64,000 bases of DNA from Siphonodentalium dalli (taxonomy: Eukaryota; Mollusca; Scaphopoda; Gadilida; Siphonodentaliidae), in assembly GCA_032622095.1 (NCBI GenBank), contig CP136065.1, positions 153,767,577 through 153,831,576 of the forward strand, read 5' to 3'. A program made the translations under genes and the position numbers. The notes beneath the pieces are model-generated. The model saw only the letters and a program-made list of their open reading frames with translations, ran no database searches and had not been told where the DNA came from. Positions 37,440-49,339 of this stretch are shown here, piece after piece (position 1 is the stretch's first letter; every line of letters begins with the position of its first letter).

Positions 37440-38200
37440 ATTAGACACAAAAGTGTTAACTCCCATAGCCCCCCGCCATTTCTTGACAGGTTGACCTCAT
37501 TTTAACAAATCTGAATCTCAGTCACTACAGGATCCTCCATACTATATGTAAGCTAAATAGTCCAACTTCTCTTGAGAAGAAATTTTAAGAATTACTATAG
37601 AGACATATAGTTATGTCCCTGGTCCCACCCTATTTAACCTGGTGACCCCATCTGAATAAATTTGAATCCCAGACACCAAAGAACCCTTCATACTAATACT
37701 AAATATCAGAAAAATAGACCTGATGGTCCTTGTGAAGGAAGCATATTAAGAGGGAAACTGTCCTTCGTTTGGCCCCTATTTGACCAGGTGACCCCATTTT
37801 CAAAAATCTGACTTGCGCTCAAACAAGAACATTCCATGCTAAATAAGCCAACTAGTTCTTGCAAACATATTTAAAGAATTACTATGTGGTGAAATAGTTA
37901 TGTCTCTGGCTCTGCCCTTATTTGACTTTGTGATCCCATTTTCACAAATCTGTCACCCAAGGTAATTTCATACCAAATATAAGCAAAATAGGCCATTTGA
38001 TTCTTGCATAGAAGACATATCATGAATTACTATGGAGAGAAAGAGTAATGTAGCTGGCCTTGCACCTACATGTACTTGACCTGGTGACCCTGATTGAACA
38101 AATCTGAATCACAATCACCAAAGGAGCCTCAATATTAAATATGAGCTAAATAGAGCTGCTGATTCTTTCAAAGAACACTATTCAAGTTTGCCAAATAAGT
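37440..38200. repeat. GAGTTATGGCCCTGGC-type tandem repeat, decayed
   Basis: About four diverged units with TTTGACCTGGTGACC, TTCATACCAAATATAAGC and AAGAATTACTATG blocks. Confidence 0.75.
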
Positions 38201-38424
38201 TCAAGTGAAGTGGTGGATGTGGGAGTGTTAAATGTCCTGTTGAAAGATTTGAACAATACATGATAGATTGTTGTTGTAATTGGGAATTAATGACTTCTAG
38301 CAGATCTCCAGGGAATGTTGTTTATAAAAATGTCAGATTTCACTTGACATTTGATTTTTTTTGATTTTTCGGACCAGGATGGCAGAAACTTTCTTTTCTT
38401 TTTTTGGTTAAAGCGTTAAATCTA

Positions 38425-38821
38425 AAAAAAAAAAAAAAATTGGAGTTATGTCCCTGGCCCCGCCCACATTTGACCCAGTGATCTCATTTGAACAAATTTG
38501 AACCCTAGTCACCCAAGGATCCTTCATACCAAATATGAACCAATTTGGCCTGATGGTATTTGAGAAGATGTTTAAAAGAATTACTATGGAGGGAAAGAGT
38601 TTTGACACTGGCTTCGCAACTATTTGACCGAGTGACCTCATTTGAACAAATCTGAATGTGAGTCACCTAGGGAACATCCACACCAAATATGAACCCATTT
38701 GGGCTTATGGTTCCAGAGGAGAAGATGTTTAAAGAATTGTTGATGGACGGACGGTACGACAGATGGACGGACGAGGAGCGATGACTATAGCTCCACCAGA
38801 GACTTCGTCTCAGGTGAGCTA
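38425..38821. repeat. GAGTTATG tandem repeat with GACGGACGG and hairpin
   Basis: Two units, a GGACGGACGG tract at about 38740-38775 and the TAGCTCCACC...GGTGAGCTA hairpin at 38788-38821. Confidence 0.83.
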
Positions 38822-39102
38822 ACAATTGACTGGAAAATGACAGAGTACATGCTCGGACAAAAGATGCGCCCCAGGATGTACAATTCTATGTTGGAAAAGG
38901 GCAATAACTCCACCAAAATGAGTCCAACCAAATGCAAAATTGCAGGTAAAACAGTACATGTCTGCTTCATAGAGTAGTGGTCTTAACCACAAACGTTCAT
39001 CTCAATTAATTTACGCAGAAGTATAAATAAAATCAACTTTTGACCTTTTTGTGCTGGAGCATAAATAAGGAATAGATGTGAAAAAGACTGCCCATTGACA
39101 AA

Positions 39103-39207
39103 GAGAGCTTTCCAATGAATGGCAACAAGCCATATTTCCGACCAAATCCTGAAAAATTTCACATAATTCTTCTGTGGTTTGGGTGTCGATTATTTAGGAT
39201 ATTACTG
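39103..39207. mobile_element. Tc1/mariner-type MITE, right half only (copy 4)
   Basis: GAGCTTTCCAATGAATGGCA through to ATTACTG and TA. The left arm is missing. Confidence 0.8.
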
Positions 39208-39309
39208 TAACCAGTAGCCTTGGGTCATTTTAGTTCTTGCCAAGAAAGGATATTACAATTTTTTTTATCATGACTCATGAGTCGTATAAATATTACCAGT
39301 ATTATAAAG

Positions 39310-40115
39310 AATGAAAGTGTCAATGACACTGAAATTCAACTTGGAAAGGGGATAATGTCATACATTAAAGTAGCCCTTGAAATTAGGAAAAATGTCCTAT
39401 GGAAATTTTAATGCTGTGGCTTGTTAGGTTCGACATGTTGCCACAGCATTTCCCACAGCATTGTTTATTGGCATGGCCAATAGCGAGGACTACTACCACC
39501 AACAGAGTGATAAGGTATGCGGAAAGTTGAAATATTTAAGCAATACCAGATGTCAACCCAAAGAAACATATGAAGTTTGGGATCAGTTGGATGAAAAATG
39601 ATTGTTGTATGGCATGCTGTAGAATTTAGTGATGCAAAGAACAAAGTCCAAGATGGCTGCCAGTGGCCAAGTTTTTGATCGATTATTGTTCAAATTAGAT
39701 AGCTCCCATCTAGAAGTGATCCTGAACATGCCTGTAAATTAAAAAAAATCTCCAATAAATGCTGAAGCAGGGAGTCCAAGCCTGCTTGTACGTAAACCAG
39801 CTAGGAAATGGGGATAGAGACATCCCAATATCCTAGCTGGTTTATGTACGAGCAGACTTGGAGTAGGTGTGCCGAAGGATGTAATTATGCAAAGAGTAAA
39901 ATCTAAACGTTGTTTTTCAAAGAAATTCATAAAAATTTAATGGCTCCCATCTAGTGATGACCCAGAAGATCCATATGAAGTTTGGTCATCAGGGATGTGG
40001 TCTGCAATGTGTGCCAAAGGATTTAGTCATGCAAAGAGTAAAATCTAAGATGGCTGCCAGTGGCCATGTTTTATAACGAATTGCGGAAAAGAAATTATGG
40101 CTCCCTGAAGATCCA
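39310..40115 (-). repeat. Satellite block 4, reversed
   Basis: Opens with TGAAAGTGTCAATGACACT, the reverse of the block end seen at 4010, 5590 and 6920, then reversed monomers with CAAGATGGCTGCCAGTGGCC. A short inverted repeat CCAGCTAGGAAATGGGGATA-like is inserted at about 39790-39850. Confidence 0.82.
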
Positions 40116-40139
40116 TATGCAGTTTGTTGATGATCGGAA

Positions 40140-40600
40140 GAAGAATTGTGGCGAGGGTACGAAAGTATTTTAACCATTTTGATCTTGCATGCGATGAGCT
40201 TAAAACACTCTACAAAGAGATTTGCCTTATTAGGAAGAAGAAGTCAAACTATCAGAGAGCATTGTTACAAGGCGATGGTTTGGCCCATAAACGAGTATGC
40301 CGATGGAAACACCAAAAATGTAGAGAGGGTACAGGAAAGGGCAGCACACATGGTACATAACAATTACCACAGTGGCGCACCAGCCAAAATCTCTGGAGTG
40401 GACACCTAGCTGACTGAAGAATTTAAAGAAGAGATATTACAAAATGAACCCCTTCTACAAATGTATCAACAAACTAGTATCGATCGACCACAAGACACTT
40501 CTCGAGAAATACAAATCATCATCACACGGACATTACCAGAAATACCGTCAACTATGGGAGGCCCTTTTCACATTTATTATTTATTTACGCTTAAGCACAA
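40140..40600 (+). pseudogene. Decayed LINE fragment, reverse transcriptase C-terminal region
   Basis: Two frames carry typical LINE C-terminal text: an ALVWP-like WPINEYAD, then VERVQERAAHMVHNNYHS in one frame, and FYKCINKLVSIDHKTL with GHYQKYRQL in another. This corresponds to the YADTIWDPY and RIQRRAARF region of the 56.9-kb LINE but from a different family. A stop and frameshifts break it. Confidence 0.8.
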
Positions 40601-40689
40601 ATAACCTCTATCATTTGTGCTTAGGCGCAAATAAAAATTAATATGCATTGATCCCCCCCCCTGAATTAATTTTAAATGGCACAGGCCTA

Positions 40690-41055
40690 AAACACATCAC
40701 TAAAGTCTATATAGGCCCACCATATGAGGGAAGCAATCCCCCAGTAACCCCAAGATCCCTTTTATGACCATGGAAATGGTATAGATCTGTGCAAGATATG
40801 TCTCTTTTATCAAATATACTAGATCTCTGGGATGGAGACACAAATTATTGGGGACAGGGATGCTGGTTTTTCCCCTATTTCAAGTCAATAAGTACACTAT
40901 ATGAGGGAAGCAAGCCCCCAGTAACCCCTAATTCCCTATTTATGGCCATGGAAATGGTATATATCTATGTAGGAGATGTCCCTTTAATAAAATATACTAG
41001 AGCTCTGGGAGTGAGGCACCAATTCTTGGGACACAAGGGACAGAGATGCTGATAT
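40690..41055 (+). repeat. Tandem repeat, about 180 bp x2
   Basis: ATATGAGGGAAGCAAKCCCC and CATGGAAATGGTATA recur with spacing of about 180. Pieces return at 47440-47520 and 47820-48030. Confidence 0.75.
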
Positions 41056-41196
41056 GCATATGGAAATATGTTTTTTCTTCAACTTTCGAGTCTGTATGGG
41101 GCTACTACTATGAGATGGACTCAATCATTCACAATCAGAGGGAAGTAAGGGAGTGTTAGGTATTTGCGCTTAAGTCCTTGTTCTTTCCATCAGCTA

Positions 41197-41336
41197 CAGT
41201 AATGCTCTAAATAATCGACTCCTTAACCACAGCAGAATTATGGGTAACTTTTCAGAATTTCCGATTAAATTCTGAAAAGTTACCCATAATTCTGCTGTGG
41301 TTAAGGAGTCGATTATTTAGAGCATTACTAGTACTG
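41197..41336. mobile_element. Tc1/mariner-type MITE, copy 5, short
   Basis: CAGTAATGCTCTAAATAATC and complement, TA on both sides, with the central parts of the arms deleted so that only about 65 bp per arm remain. Confidence 0.85.
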
Positions 41337-41564
41337 TATATGACATTGGAACTCTATGCCAAAGGAGGTAATCAACTGCAACTCTCTAGAATATATGAAA
41401 AGGGAGCAGCACAGCTGTAAGAGGAATACAATGCATCAACGTTTTACTGCAAGAAGTTTTTAAACATGTAAATATAATTTTGCTTTTAATCATCAATCTA
41501 ATTTTAACCGCAGGCACTTGTAACATTTATATATTTTATATACCTCTTTGTATATATATATATA

Positions 41565-43200
41565 CTAGCAGGGTTACCCGGCGTTGCCCAGGTTAATGTA
41601 TGCTGTGGATTTTTTGGGAATAGAGAATGCTCTTGCTTAAAGTGTTAGTAAATAAATTGTATATTCAAATAGCATCACAAAACATGATTATTATAGTCAT
41701 GGAATATAAGTAGTGGCTCACCTTGTCAATTGTCATTCTGTTTATCGCGATTAATCCGTTCCACCAATAATGAAGTATTTATTTATTTACAACTGCTTAT
41801 ACATTAGACGTTATAATATGATACATGCACATCATAAACACATTAGTTCGATAAAAGATGATAATTGGGTTTTACGTATTGAGATGTATCAATCAATCTA
41901 GTGGGTTGGACTAAGATATCGAGGACACCTGGGTATCATATCTCCATGAAGATACAGATGTTTCAAAGAAATTTCCAGGTGCTCCTCTGTTCATGGTGCT
42001 ATATATTGACTAAATATTCTTAGTTTAAACGAAATGTTGCTGCGCATGTATATCAGCTACATGTGCCAGGCACAGAGCGAGATTTTGAGTTGTTTATGTC
42101 AGTCAATCAGAATTCCACGAAAAGGCACAACCGTTTCTAAGGTAAAAACAGTCGCATAGCAACCGTTGCCATGGAAAGTATTTTCGTGATTGCCCCCATA
42201 TCTGAAAATAATACGTGGGACCTAATATACAAATGTGCCAAGTTTTATGCTTTTATGACAATGTCCGCATTTGTTACACAAAAAACTATACCTAAAAAAA
42301 TCGCACGGTGATTCCGTTACGCCCGTTGTGTGATTCCGTCACGGCGAACAAACCGAGTTAACTAGTAATATACACATAAGTGTGTGACAATGCGGCTTTT
42401 TTCTGCAAGTATAATGTATCTACTTTACTAATTGGGAACTTTTTCCAGGTCAGCTTGGCTGAATGAGCAGTGTTCTTCAATAGTACGGACCTACCCTCAT
42501 ATTGATGGCACTTTTTTGGTGATTCCGTCACGGACACAATTTGACACAGAGTGAGATGATACTTAAATACACATATAGTTGTATATAATCAAACAACTTT
42601 GTATAGTATGTACAATGTTTTTTATTTTAAGCGGTACCGGTACCCTACTGGTCATAATTTTAGATTTTATAGGCCACAGAAAAGTGAAATTCCGTAAAAT
42701 TTGGTGATTCCGTCACGCTGGAATTCATGCAATGAGTCTGTTATAAAACCCTTGTCAGATGTCAGTATTACTGGTAGGATCCTGAAAAGTCTTGTGTTAC
42801 TAACTGCATTTTCTTGTATATCAGAAGGAACTTTATTTGACTGCACACTGTGACCACTATTTTTGTACAGGCCTTCCATATCTCTTGACAAATTGTAACT
42901 TTTTGTGGAAACTATTGAATGGAACAGACTATATTTTGTTATTATATATATGCAATCCTCTGACGGTTCGAGGTCTCTCAGTTTGCACGAATATATGCAT
43001 CTCTTCAATAGAATGATAAATATACGTTTAATGCTTCTTCTAGTTATGTCTTTTTGCTAGCTCATTGTGTGAATGCCTTGATTGCCATTCCCATATAAAT
43101 ATGACTGTTAAGAAGATATAATTGTTCAAGTGACTTATGTGGGTCACCATATGTCGGGATTGTGAAATGTGAACGCCCAACTACTTAAAATGATATGGAG
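41565..43200 (-). mobile_element. Helitron-like 3' terminus and probable body
   Basis: Read on the minus strand the element ends with hairpin CCTGGGCAACGCCGGG, then TAACCCTG, CTAG at 41568-41565 and a flanking T, as required of Helitron 3' ends. The 5' end was not found; 43200 is only the start of the next element. Confidence 0.6.
42307..42717. repeat. Four copies of GTGATTCCGTCACG
   Basis: At 42307, 42328, 42518 and 42703. The core GTGA-TTCCG-TCAC is an imperfect palindrome. The last three are spaced about 187 bp, while the sequence between them is not obviously repeated. Confidence 0.7.
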
Positions 43201-45127
43201 ATGGCCTGGTGACTGTATATAACTTATATGTGGATATCGGCGAATAGCAATCTTATCAATGATAGTGCATATCCGCTCGCCATCCGTGACGCAAACGACA
43301 CCAAATGTGATTTAATTCATGGTATATCATTAGATAAAAACGTGTATGAATTTGATGGAATTTGGTTTATTATATCAATTGTTGATGCAACGCTGACTCT
43401 AACAACGCCATATTGCGAAGGTGATTATGTATTCGTTTGGTGGAAATCAGCGATAAAACTATTTTTTAAATTTCCCCTCCCACCAACAGCGTCATTTTAG
43501 AAAATTTTAACCCGCACCATTATCTTCCTTGTAAAAAGTTACGCCTCTTAGAACGCCTTGGTGCCATCTCGATTGTACCGCGTGAAGTTATATATAGAAC
43601 GCACACAGACAGACAAAAAGTCAGACAGACAGCACGATTTTATTTCTTGTATCATTTGAGAAGAACATGTCTGAATTTGATGGTAATTGGTACTCAAAAT
43701 ATTTTGTATCAGTTTTGGTGACCCTCCCGTCCCTATTTCGGACTCAAGCCGCACACACTAAGACTCATTAGAGATTAGAGATGCATATATATAAAATTGG
43801 TTAAAATTGGCGAGTATACAAATTCGTATCAAATTTAAGATCCCCATATCTCTCACCCATAGGGCACCAATTTGGTGTATCTAAACCACACGATAAGATT
43901 CCTCGTATCACGGAGAAGAATATGTATCAATCTGTTGGAAATCGGCACTAAACATATAGATATAATGTTTTGTGTCCCTCTTATCTCTATACACCACTGA
44001 CTCGAATGGCCCCACTTGTGACATCCTTAAACCACACGATTACACTCCTGATATCATGGAGATGATTGTTTATAAGTTTGGTGATAATCGGCGACTAAAC
44101 AATTTTTTTTATCAATTTTGGTGCCAATCCCTCCCCTCTCCGTCTCTCACCCAAACAGCACCACTATGGCGTCTTTAAATCACGATTAGATTCCTCATAT
44201 CATGGATAAGAACGTGTATCAATTTGGTGGAAATTGGCGCTAAAAAAACTGCATCAATTTTGGTGCCTTGTCCCTTTCAATGCAACTATGACTCCAATGA
44301 GGCCACATCTGACAGATAAAAGCCACACCATTAGACTCCTCATACCATGGGGATGATTTTGTATAAGTGTGGTGGCAATCGGCGACTTATTATCAAATTT
44401 AGTACCCACCCCCTCCCAATCTCTCATCCAAAAACAACAATTTGGCGTTGTTAAATCGCACAATTAGATTCCTTGTATCATGAAGAAGAATATATATAAA
44501 TTTGGTGGAAATCGGCGCTAAAATTAGTTTTATCAATTTTGGTGCCCCTCTCCCCCTCCGTTCATCCCTGACTCAAACGACGCCACTTTTGACATATTTA
44601 AACCACACCGTTGGATTCTTCATATCATGGGGATGATTATATGTAAGTTTCGTGGCAATCGGCGACAACAACAAAATCTGCCCCCCCCCCCCCCCCAATA
44701 TATATATTCATCTCTATAATGAGTCTAAGGGTGTGATTTAATGATGTCAAAAGTGGCGCCGCTTGAGTCCGAAATAGAGACTGGAGGGTCACCAAAAACT
44801 TACCATCAAACACATACACGTTCTTCTCAAATGATACAATGAATCAAATATTTGCGAATATCTGTCTGTGTTCTATATATAACTTTAAGGGTACAATCGA
44901 GATGGCACCAAGGCGGTCTAACAGGGGTAACTTTTTACGAGTAAGATAATGGTGCAGGATAAAATTTTCTAAAGTGACGTTGTTGGCAGGGTTCGCGCTG
45001 GCCCAAAATTCCCAGGTGCCAACAATGTTGCCAATTGCATTATTTTTAGAGCCACTTTATTCTTTCTGTTGCCACTTTTTCCGACCAGTATTTTTTGGTG
45101 CCACTTTTGAATATGGTATTCCTAAAA

Positions 45128-45640
45128 CGAAGACAGTCAAAGACTGTGGGGTCGCTCACCAGACTGCAAAGACTGATAAGACTGGGACTTTGGAGACCAT
45201 AACAGTTAGAACTTTTCATAATCACTTTAAAAGAAGTAGATCTAAACAGAATATGTGGATAGAGAGGCTTCATGTACAAACTGTATGCTACTGATCACCC
45301 ACCCCCACCCACCCCCCCCCCCCCCCCCCCCCCTCCTCCAGCTCATGTTCCTTCCCGACCAGGCTCCAGACTCCCAAGTCTTAGATTGGAATTTCACAAC
45401 CGATTTCTCAAACTTTCTCTATTGTTGGAAATTTCCAATCTCACAAGCACCTTTTTATAAAACTATTTAGACATGTTTGAAGCCCACTTATCCATGGACC
45501 CAAAAACAACATATATGTACGTCAGATTAATCAGTCAGGTAGTTCCAAGGTAGATGTTTTAATGAATTTTGTATTTTAATGATTTTATTAGACACAAAAG
45601 TGTTAAGTCCCCATAGGCCCGTCATTTCTTAACAGGTTGC
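45128..45640 (+). repeat. GACTGTGGGGTCGCTCACC repeat, copy 3, uninterrupted
   Basis: Same order as copy 2 and without either hAT, so it shows the empty sites CTCCAGAC (45364-45371) and CAACCGAT (45397-45404). A C-rich run lies at about 45302-45333. Confidence 0.85.
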
Positions 45641-46580
45641 TTCATGTTAACAAATCTGAATCTCAGTCACTAAAGGATCCTCCATACTATATGTAAGCTA
45701 AATAGTCCAACCTCTCTTGAGAAGACTTTTAAGTATTACTATAGAGGCATACAGTTATGTCTCTGGTCCCACCCAAAACCTGATGGTAGATGAGAAGAAG
45801 TCGTTTTAAAAAATTACTATGGAGGGCAAGAGTTATGGCCCTGGCTTCACAACCATTTGAAAGAGTGACCTCATTTGAACAAATCTGAATGTGAGTCATC
45901 TAGGGAAAATCCACACCAAATATGAACCCATTCAGTCTTATGATCTAGAGAAGATGTTCACAGAATTGTTGACAGATTGATGGACGGACAGAAAGATGAA
46001 CAGGTGACAAATGAGAAGTGATGACGATAGCTTCGTCTCAGGTGAGCTCAAAAATTACATTTCATTGAACAAATCTGTAAATCACCTCCCCAACACTGTG
46101 GAGACATCCCTGCAAGAATATGACATTATCTTATTATACCAGTAGCGTACAGCATAGATACAGGTAGTGTGGGTGGGGTCTCTGCCCCTATTTGAACAAA
46201 CATGAATCCCCATCTCTGATATCTATTCATCTTATAATTATAAACATTCGCTTTTAAGAGTTGAAGTTAATTGATTTTCCAAAAAGGACCCCATTGGAAC
46301 AGATCTAAACATGCCACCCAAGGACCCTGCATACACCAATATAAGCTAAATAGACTTGATGGTTCTTGAGTAGTAATAGTTGTTAGAATTACTATGGAGG
46401 GAAAACGTTATGGCCCTGGCATCCATCCTATTTGACCTGATGAACTTATTTGAACAAATCTGAATGTGAGTCACATACAGGTAGGGAATTCATGTAGATC
46501 TCGAGAAGAAAACAATTGTTGATGGATGGATGGACAGAACAATGGATGGAAGGACACTCCGACAGACCAACAGATTTAAT
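45640..46580. repeat. GAGTTATGGCCCTGGC tandem repeats, two blocks
   Basis: Diverged units, GATGGACGGACAGAAAGATG near 45970 and a decayed hairpin GCTTCGTCTCAGGTGAGCT near 46029; a second block runs 46180-46580. Confidence 0.75.
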
Positions 46581-46667
46581 CCAATATATCCCACCACTTT
46601 TTTGTCCATAATAAGGTATAATGAGTTCACATAGATAAGTGGTTAAGAAAATAATATTGGAACAGCC

Positions 46668-47085
46668 AAGCGTGAATTTAGTGTGTCTGATGTCCCAAAA
46701 GGGTGAATGTAGTGATGCTATTCTGTAAGGTGGGCTAGCATCACCAAATTCACCATCTGGGAACCCAATTTTACTTGGTCCTCAACTGCTATGGAAGACC
46801 TAGGGACAGACAGAAGTTCTCCAGCTGAAGTTGGTGACATTACTGACATATGACAGTATGCGCACCCATTTGACACCTCAATTATGCATTTTAAAATCTG
46901 AACAGAAGGGAAAAAAGCTGCTAAAAATGTCAATTTGAGACTCTAGATACTTCCCAGAAGATGAAGCCTAAGTAGAATGAGGTCCTCATAGGGTGTATTT
47001 GGCGATGCTAGCCTGCCGTGCAGGGTAGCATAATTAAATTCACCCTCTGGGAACCTCATTCTACAAATGCCAGACACACTCAAAG
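46668..47085. mobile_element. GAATGAGGTC composite MITE inside the hAT
   Basis: Modules at about 46690-46775 and 46976-47065 with the middle CAATTATGCATTTTA and AACAGAAGGGAAAAA. Confidence 0.78.
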
Positions 47086-47151
47086 CTCTGAGAAAAGGAA
47101 TTTAATCTGATATTAATGACCATTGTATGGGAGGCCAAATTCACATTTAAT

Positions 47152-47310
47152 AATGAATTGCGATTAAGCGCAATTGATTGCGCTTAAGCGCAAATACCAC
47201 ATATTGTGCTTAAGCGCAAATAGGGCATTTACACTTAAGCGTAATTAATTACGCTTAAGCGCAATTAATTGCGCTTAAGCACAATCAATTGCGCTTAGCC
47301 GTAATTGTGA
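47152..47310. repeat. Cluster of AATTGCGCTTAAGCGCAATT palindromes
   Basis: Seven or eight exact or near copies of TTGCGCTTAAGCGCAA in about 160 bp, separated by AATT, AATTAATT or short spacers. Single copies at about 40590, 41163 and 48328. Confidence 0.85.
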
Positions 47311-47617
47311 CAACTATCTAACCTACCCATAAACTATTAGCATGACCTGGTGTATCACCTAGCAACACAAGATGAGCATTGGGCTAATTTTGACCTGTAC
47401 TCAACAGTCAACTGTGAGTATGTGTTCAACAAGGAGAATCCCCTAATTACATATTATCAGCATCCCTCTATCCAAAGAATTGATGTCGCCTTCCCGGAAC
47501 TCTAGTAATGTTTTGTATGATGTTTTTAATGTATTTTTGCACAGATTTTAGCCTTTACTATGGTAATATCCTATACATGCATGCGGTGTCACTGCATGAG
47601 GGCTTTCTTACCTCATA

Positions 47618-47803
47618 CAGTAATGCTCTATTTAATCGACTTCTTAACCACAGCAGAATTATGGATAACTTTTCAGGATTTAGTCGGAAATATGGCTTGT
47701 TGCCATTCATCGGAAAGCTCTCGAGAGCTTTTCTATGAATGGCAATAAGCCATATTTCCTTATTCTGCTGTGGTTAAGGAGTCGATTAATTAGAGCATTA
47801 CTG
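47618..47803. mobile_element. Tc1/mariner-type MITE, copy 6
   Basis: CAGTAATGCTCTATTTAATC and complement, TA on both sides. The right arm lacks the CGACTAAATCCTG part. Confidence 0.87.
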
Positions 47804-48372
47804 TATGGTTTACTTATTGACTTAAATCAGGGGGAAAAAACCCTATTTTCATATTATCAGCATCCCTGTCCAAAAAATGGTGTGTAATTACTGGAGCTTT
47901 GGTGTCTCAGTCCTGAAGCTCTAGTTTTTCTTATTAAATCAGCAGCTCTTGCACAAATCTATAGTATTTCCATGATCATATAGTGTGAATGTGGTGTCAC
48001 CGAGGGCTTGCTTCCCTCATATGGTGTGCCTGTATACTCGAAAATTTTAGAAAATCAATGTCGCCCCGACTAATACAGAAAGTAATGCTATTGCAAGTAG
48101 CCCCAACTAATATATACCGAAGATAATATAATGCTATCACGAATCGCTCCAACTAAAACAGAAGGCGATACTATTGCGAGTCAGCCATTTTGATAAAGAA
48201 GTTGGGCTAGCTCCCTACCCATCCAAACCAATGAAACCAAGAAGTGACATGTCAATAGGAGTTAATGCTAAGTTATGGAGAAACCTATTTATTCACCAGG
48301 GGTGTTTTGTTACATATAACCATGAATTGCGCTTAAGCACAATTAATTATTAAATGTGAATTTGGCCTCCCA

Positions 48373-48890
48373 TACCAGTGTATTTTAAACAATGATGGTG
48401 CTACTGACAACTTTAGAAAACAAAGGTACAACACTATTAATCTCATTTAAATTATGAATGACATGAATACACTCCCTGGGGACTCTGCCTATAGCTACAG
48501 AAGTTCTCTTATCTATCTATCTGGCCCTGATTATAAACAACATGTGTCATGTATGTCAGCCTGGCAGTTCCAAGCAGAGTTGGCTTGTAATGGGAATGCA
48601 CAGATACTAGTATTAAAAGGAATTTACTGAACATTTCTGTACAACTGTCTGCTCATGTTTCTCCCAAACCCCTGATTTCAACCAAATTTAGTGGGGTGAC
48701 TAGAGGTACCTACCCCCCGAAGATGTAATGTCATAAGTTCTTCAAAATTTTAATTAAATGTTTTTTATTTTATTTAAATAAAAAATATATTTTATTTAAT
48801 AAAAAAAATTATTTATTAAAAATAAAATATATATAATTTTTTTTGTTGGTTAAATTGAGCAATAAGTTAAATCAAAAAAAAAATATTTCT
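48373..48890. other. No recognised element
   Basis: AT-rich, with an A/T-only stretch of about 100 bp at 48755-48860. Confidence 0.45.
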
Positions 48891-49301
48891 TCAGATTTAT
48901 GTCCATAGCCCCACCCACATTTGACCCAGTGACCTCATTTGAACAAATCTGAACCACAGTCACCCAAGGTACCCTCATACCAAATATGAACCCATTTGGC
49001 CCGACAACTTCAGAAAAGAAGTCGTTTTAAGAATTACTATGTGGAAAAATAGTTATGGTACTGACATCAAAACTATTTGACTTGGTGACCTCATTTGAAC
49101 AAATCTGAATAAGAGTCACCTAGGGAACATCCACACCAAATATAAACCCAATCGGTCTGATGGTTTCAGAGGAGAAGATGTTTAAAGAATTGTTGACGGA
49201 CGGACGGACGGACGGACGGACGGACGGACGGACGGACGGATGGACGACGGACGAGGAGTGATGACTATAGCTCCACCGGAGACTTCGTCTCAGGTGAGCT
49301 A
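48890..49301. repeat. GAGTTATG tandem repeat, long GGAC tract, hairpin
   Basis: Two units, then about 12 tandem ACGG units at 49195-49240, GAGGAGTGATGACTATAGCT and the hairpin 49268-49301. Confidence 0.87.
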
Positions 49302-49339
49302 AAAATAAAACAAGCAAATTACCTATTATATGTATATAT

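Larger units (their letters stand above)
35490..37480 (+). repeat. GACTGTGGGGTCGCTCACC repeat, copy 2, split by two hAT insertions
   Basis: Pieces 35490-35755, 36899-36939 and 37251-37480 join to the order seen uninterrupted at 45128-45640. The copy also ends in TTAGACACAAAAGTGTTAA. Confidence 0.85.
47128..48372. mobile_element. TA-flanked element with TGGGAGGCCAAATTC ends
   Basis: TGGGAGGCCAAATTCACATT and complement at the two ends, TA on both sides (47126-47127 and 48373-48374). Inside are a cluster of TTAAGCGCAA palindromes and a nested Tc1-type MITE. Confidence 0.82.

Noticed and set aside
42667-43008. 113-codon minus-strand frame in the Helitron-like region
   Set aside because: No recognisable domain, and it spans one of the GTGATTCCGTCACG motifs; not enough support to call a gene.
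49120-49317. Frame with VRPSVRPSVRPSV repeats
   Set aside because: Translation of the ACGG tetranucleotide tract.
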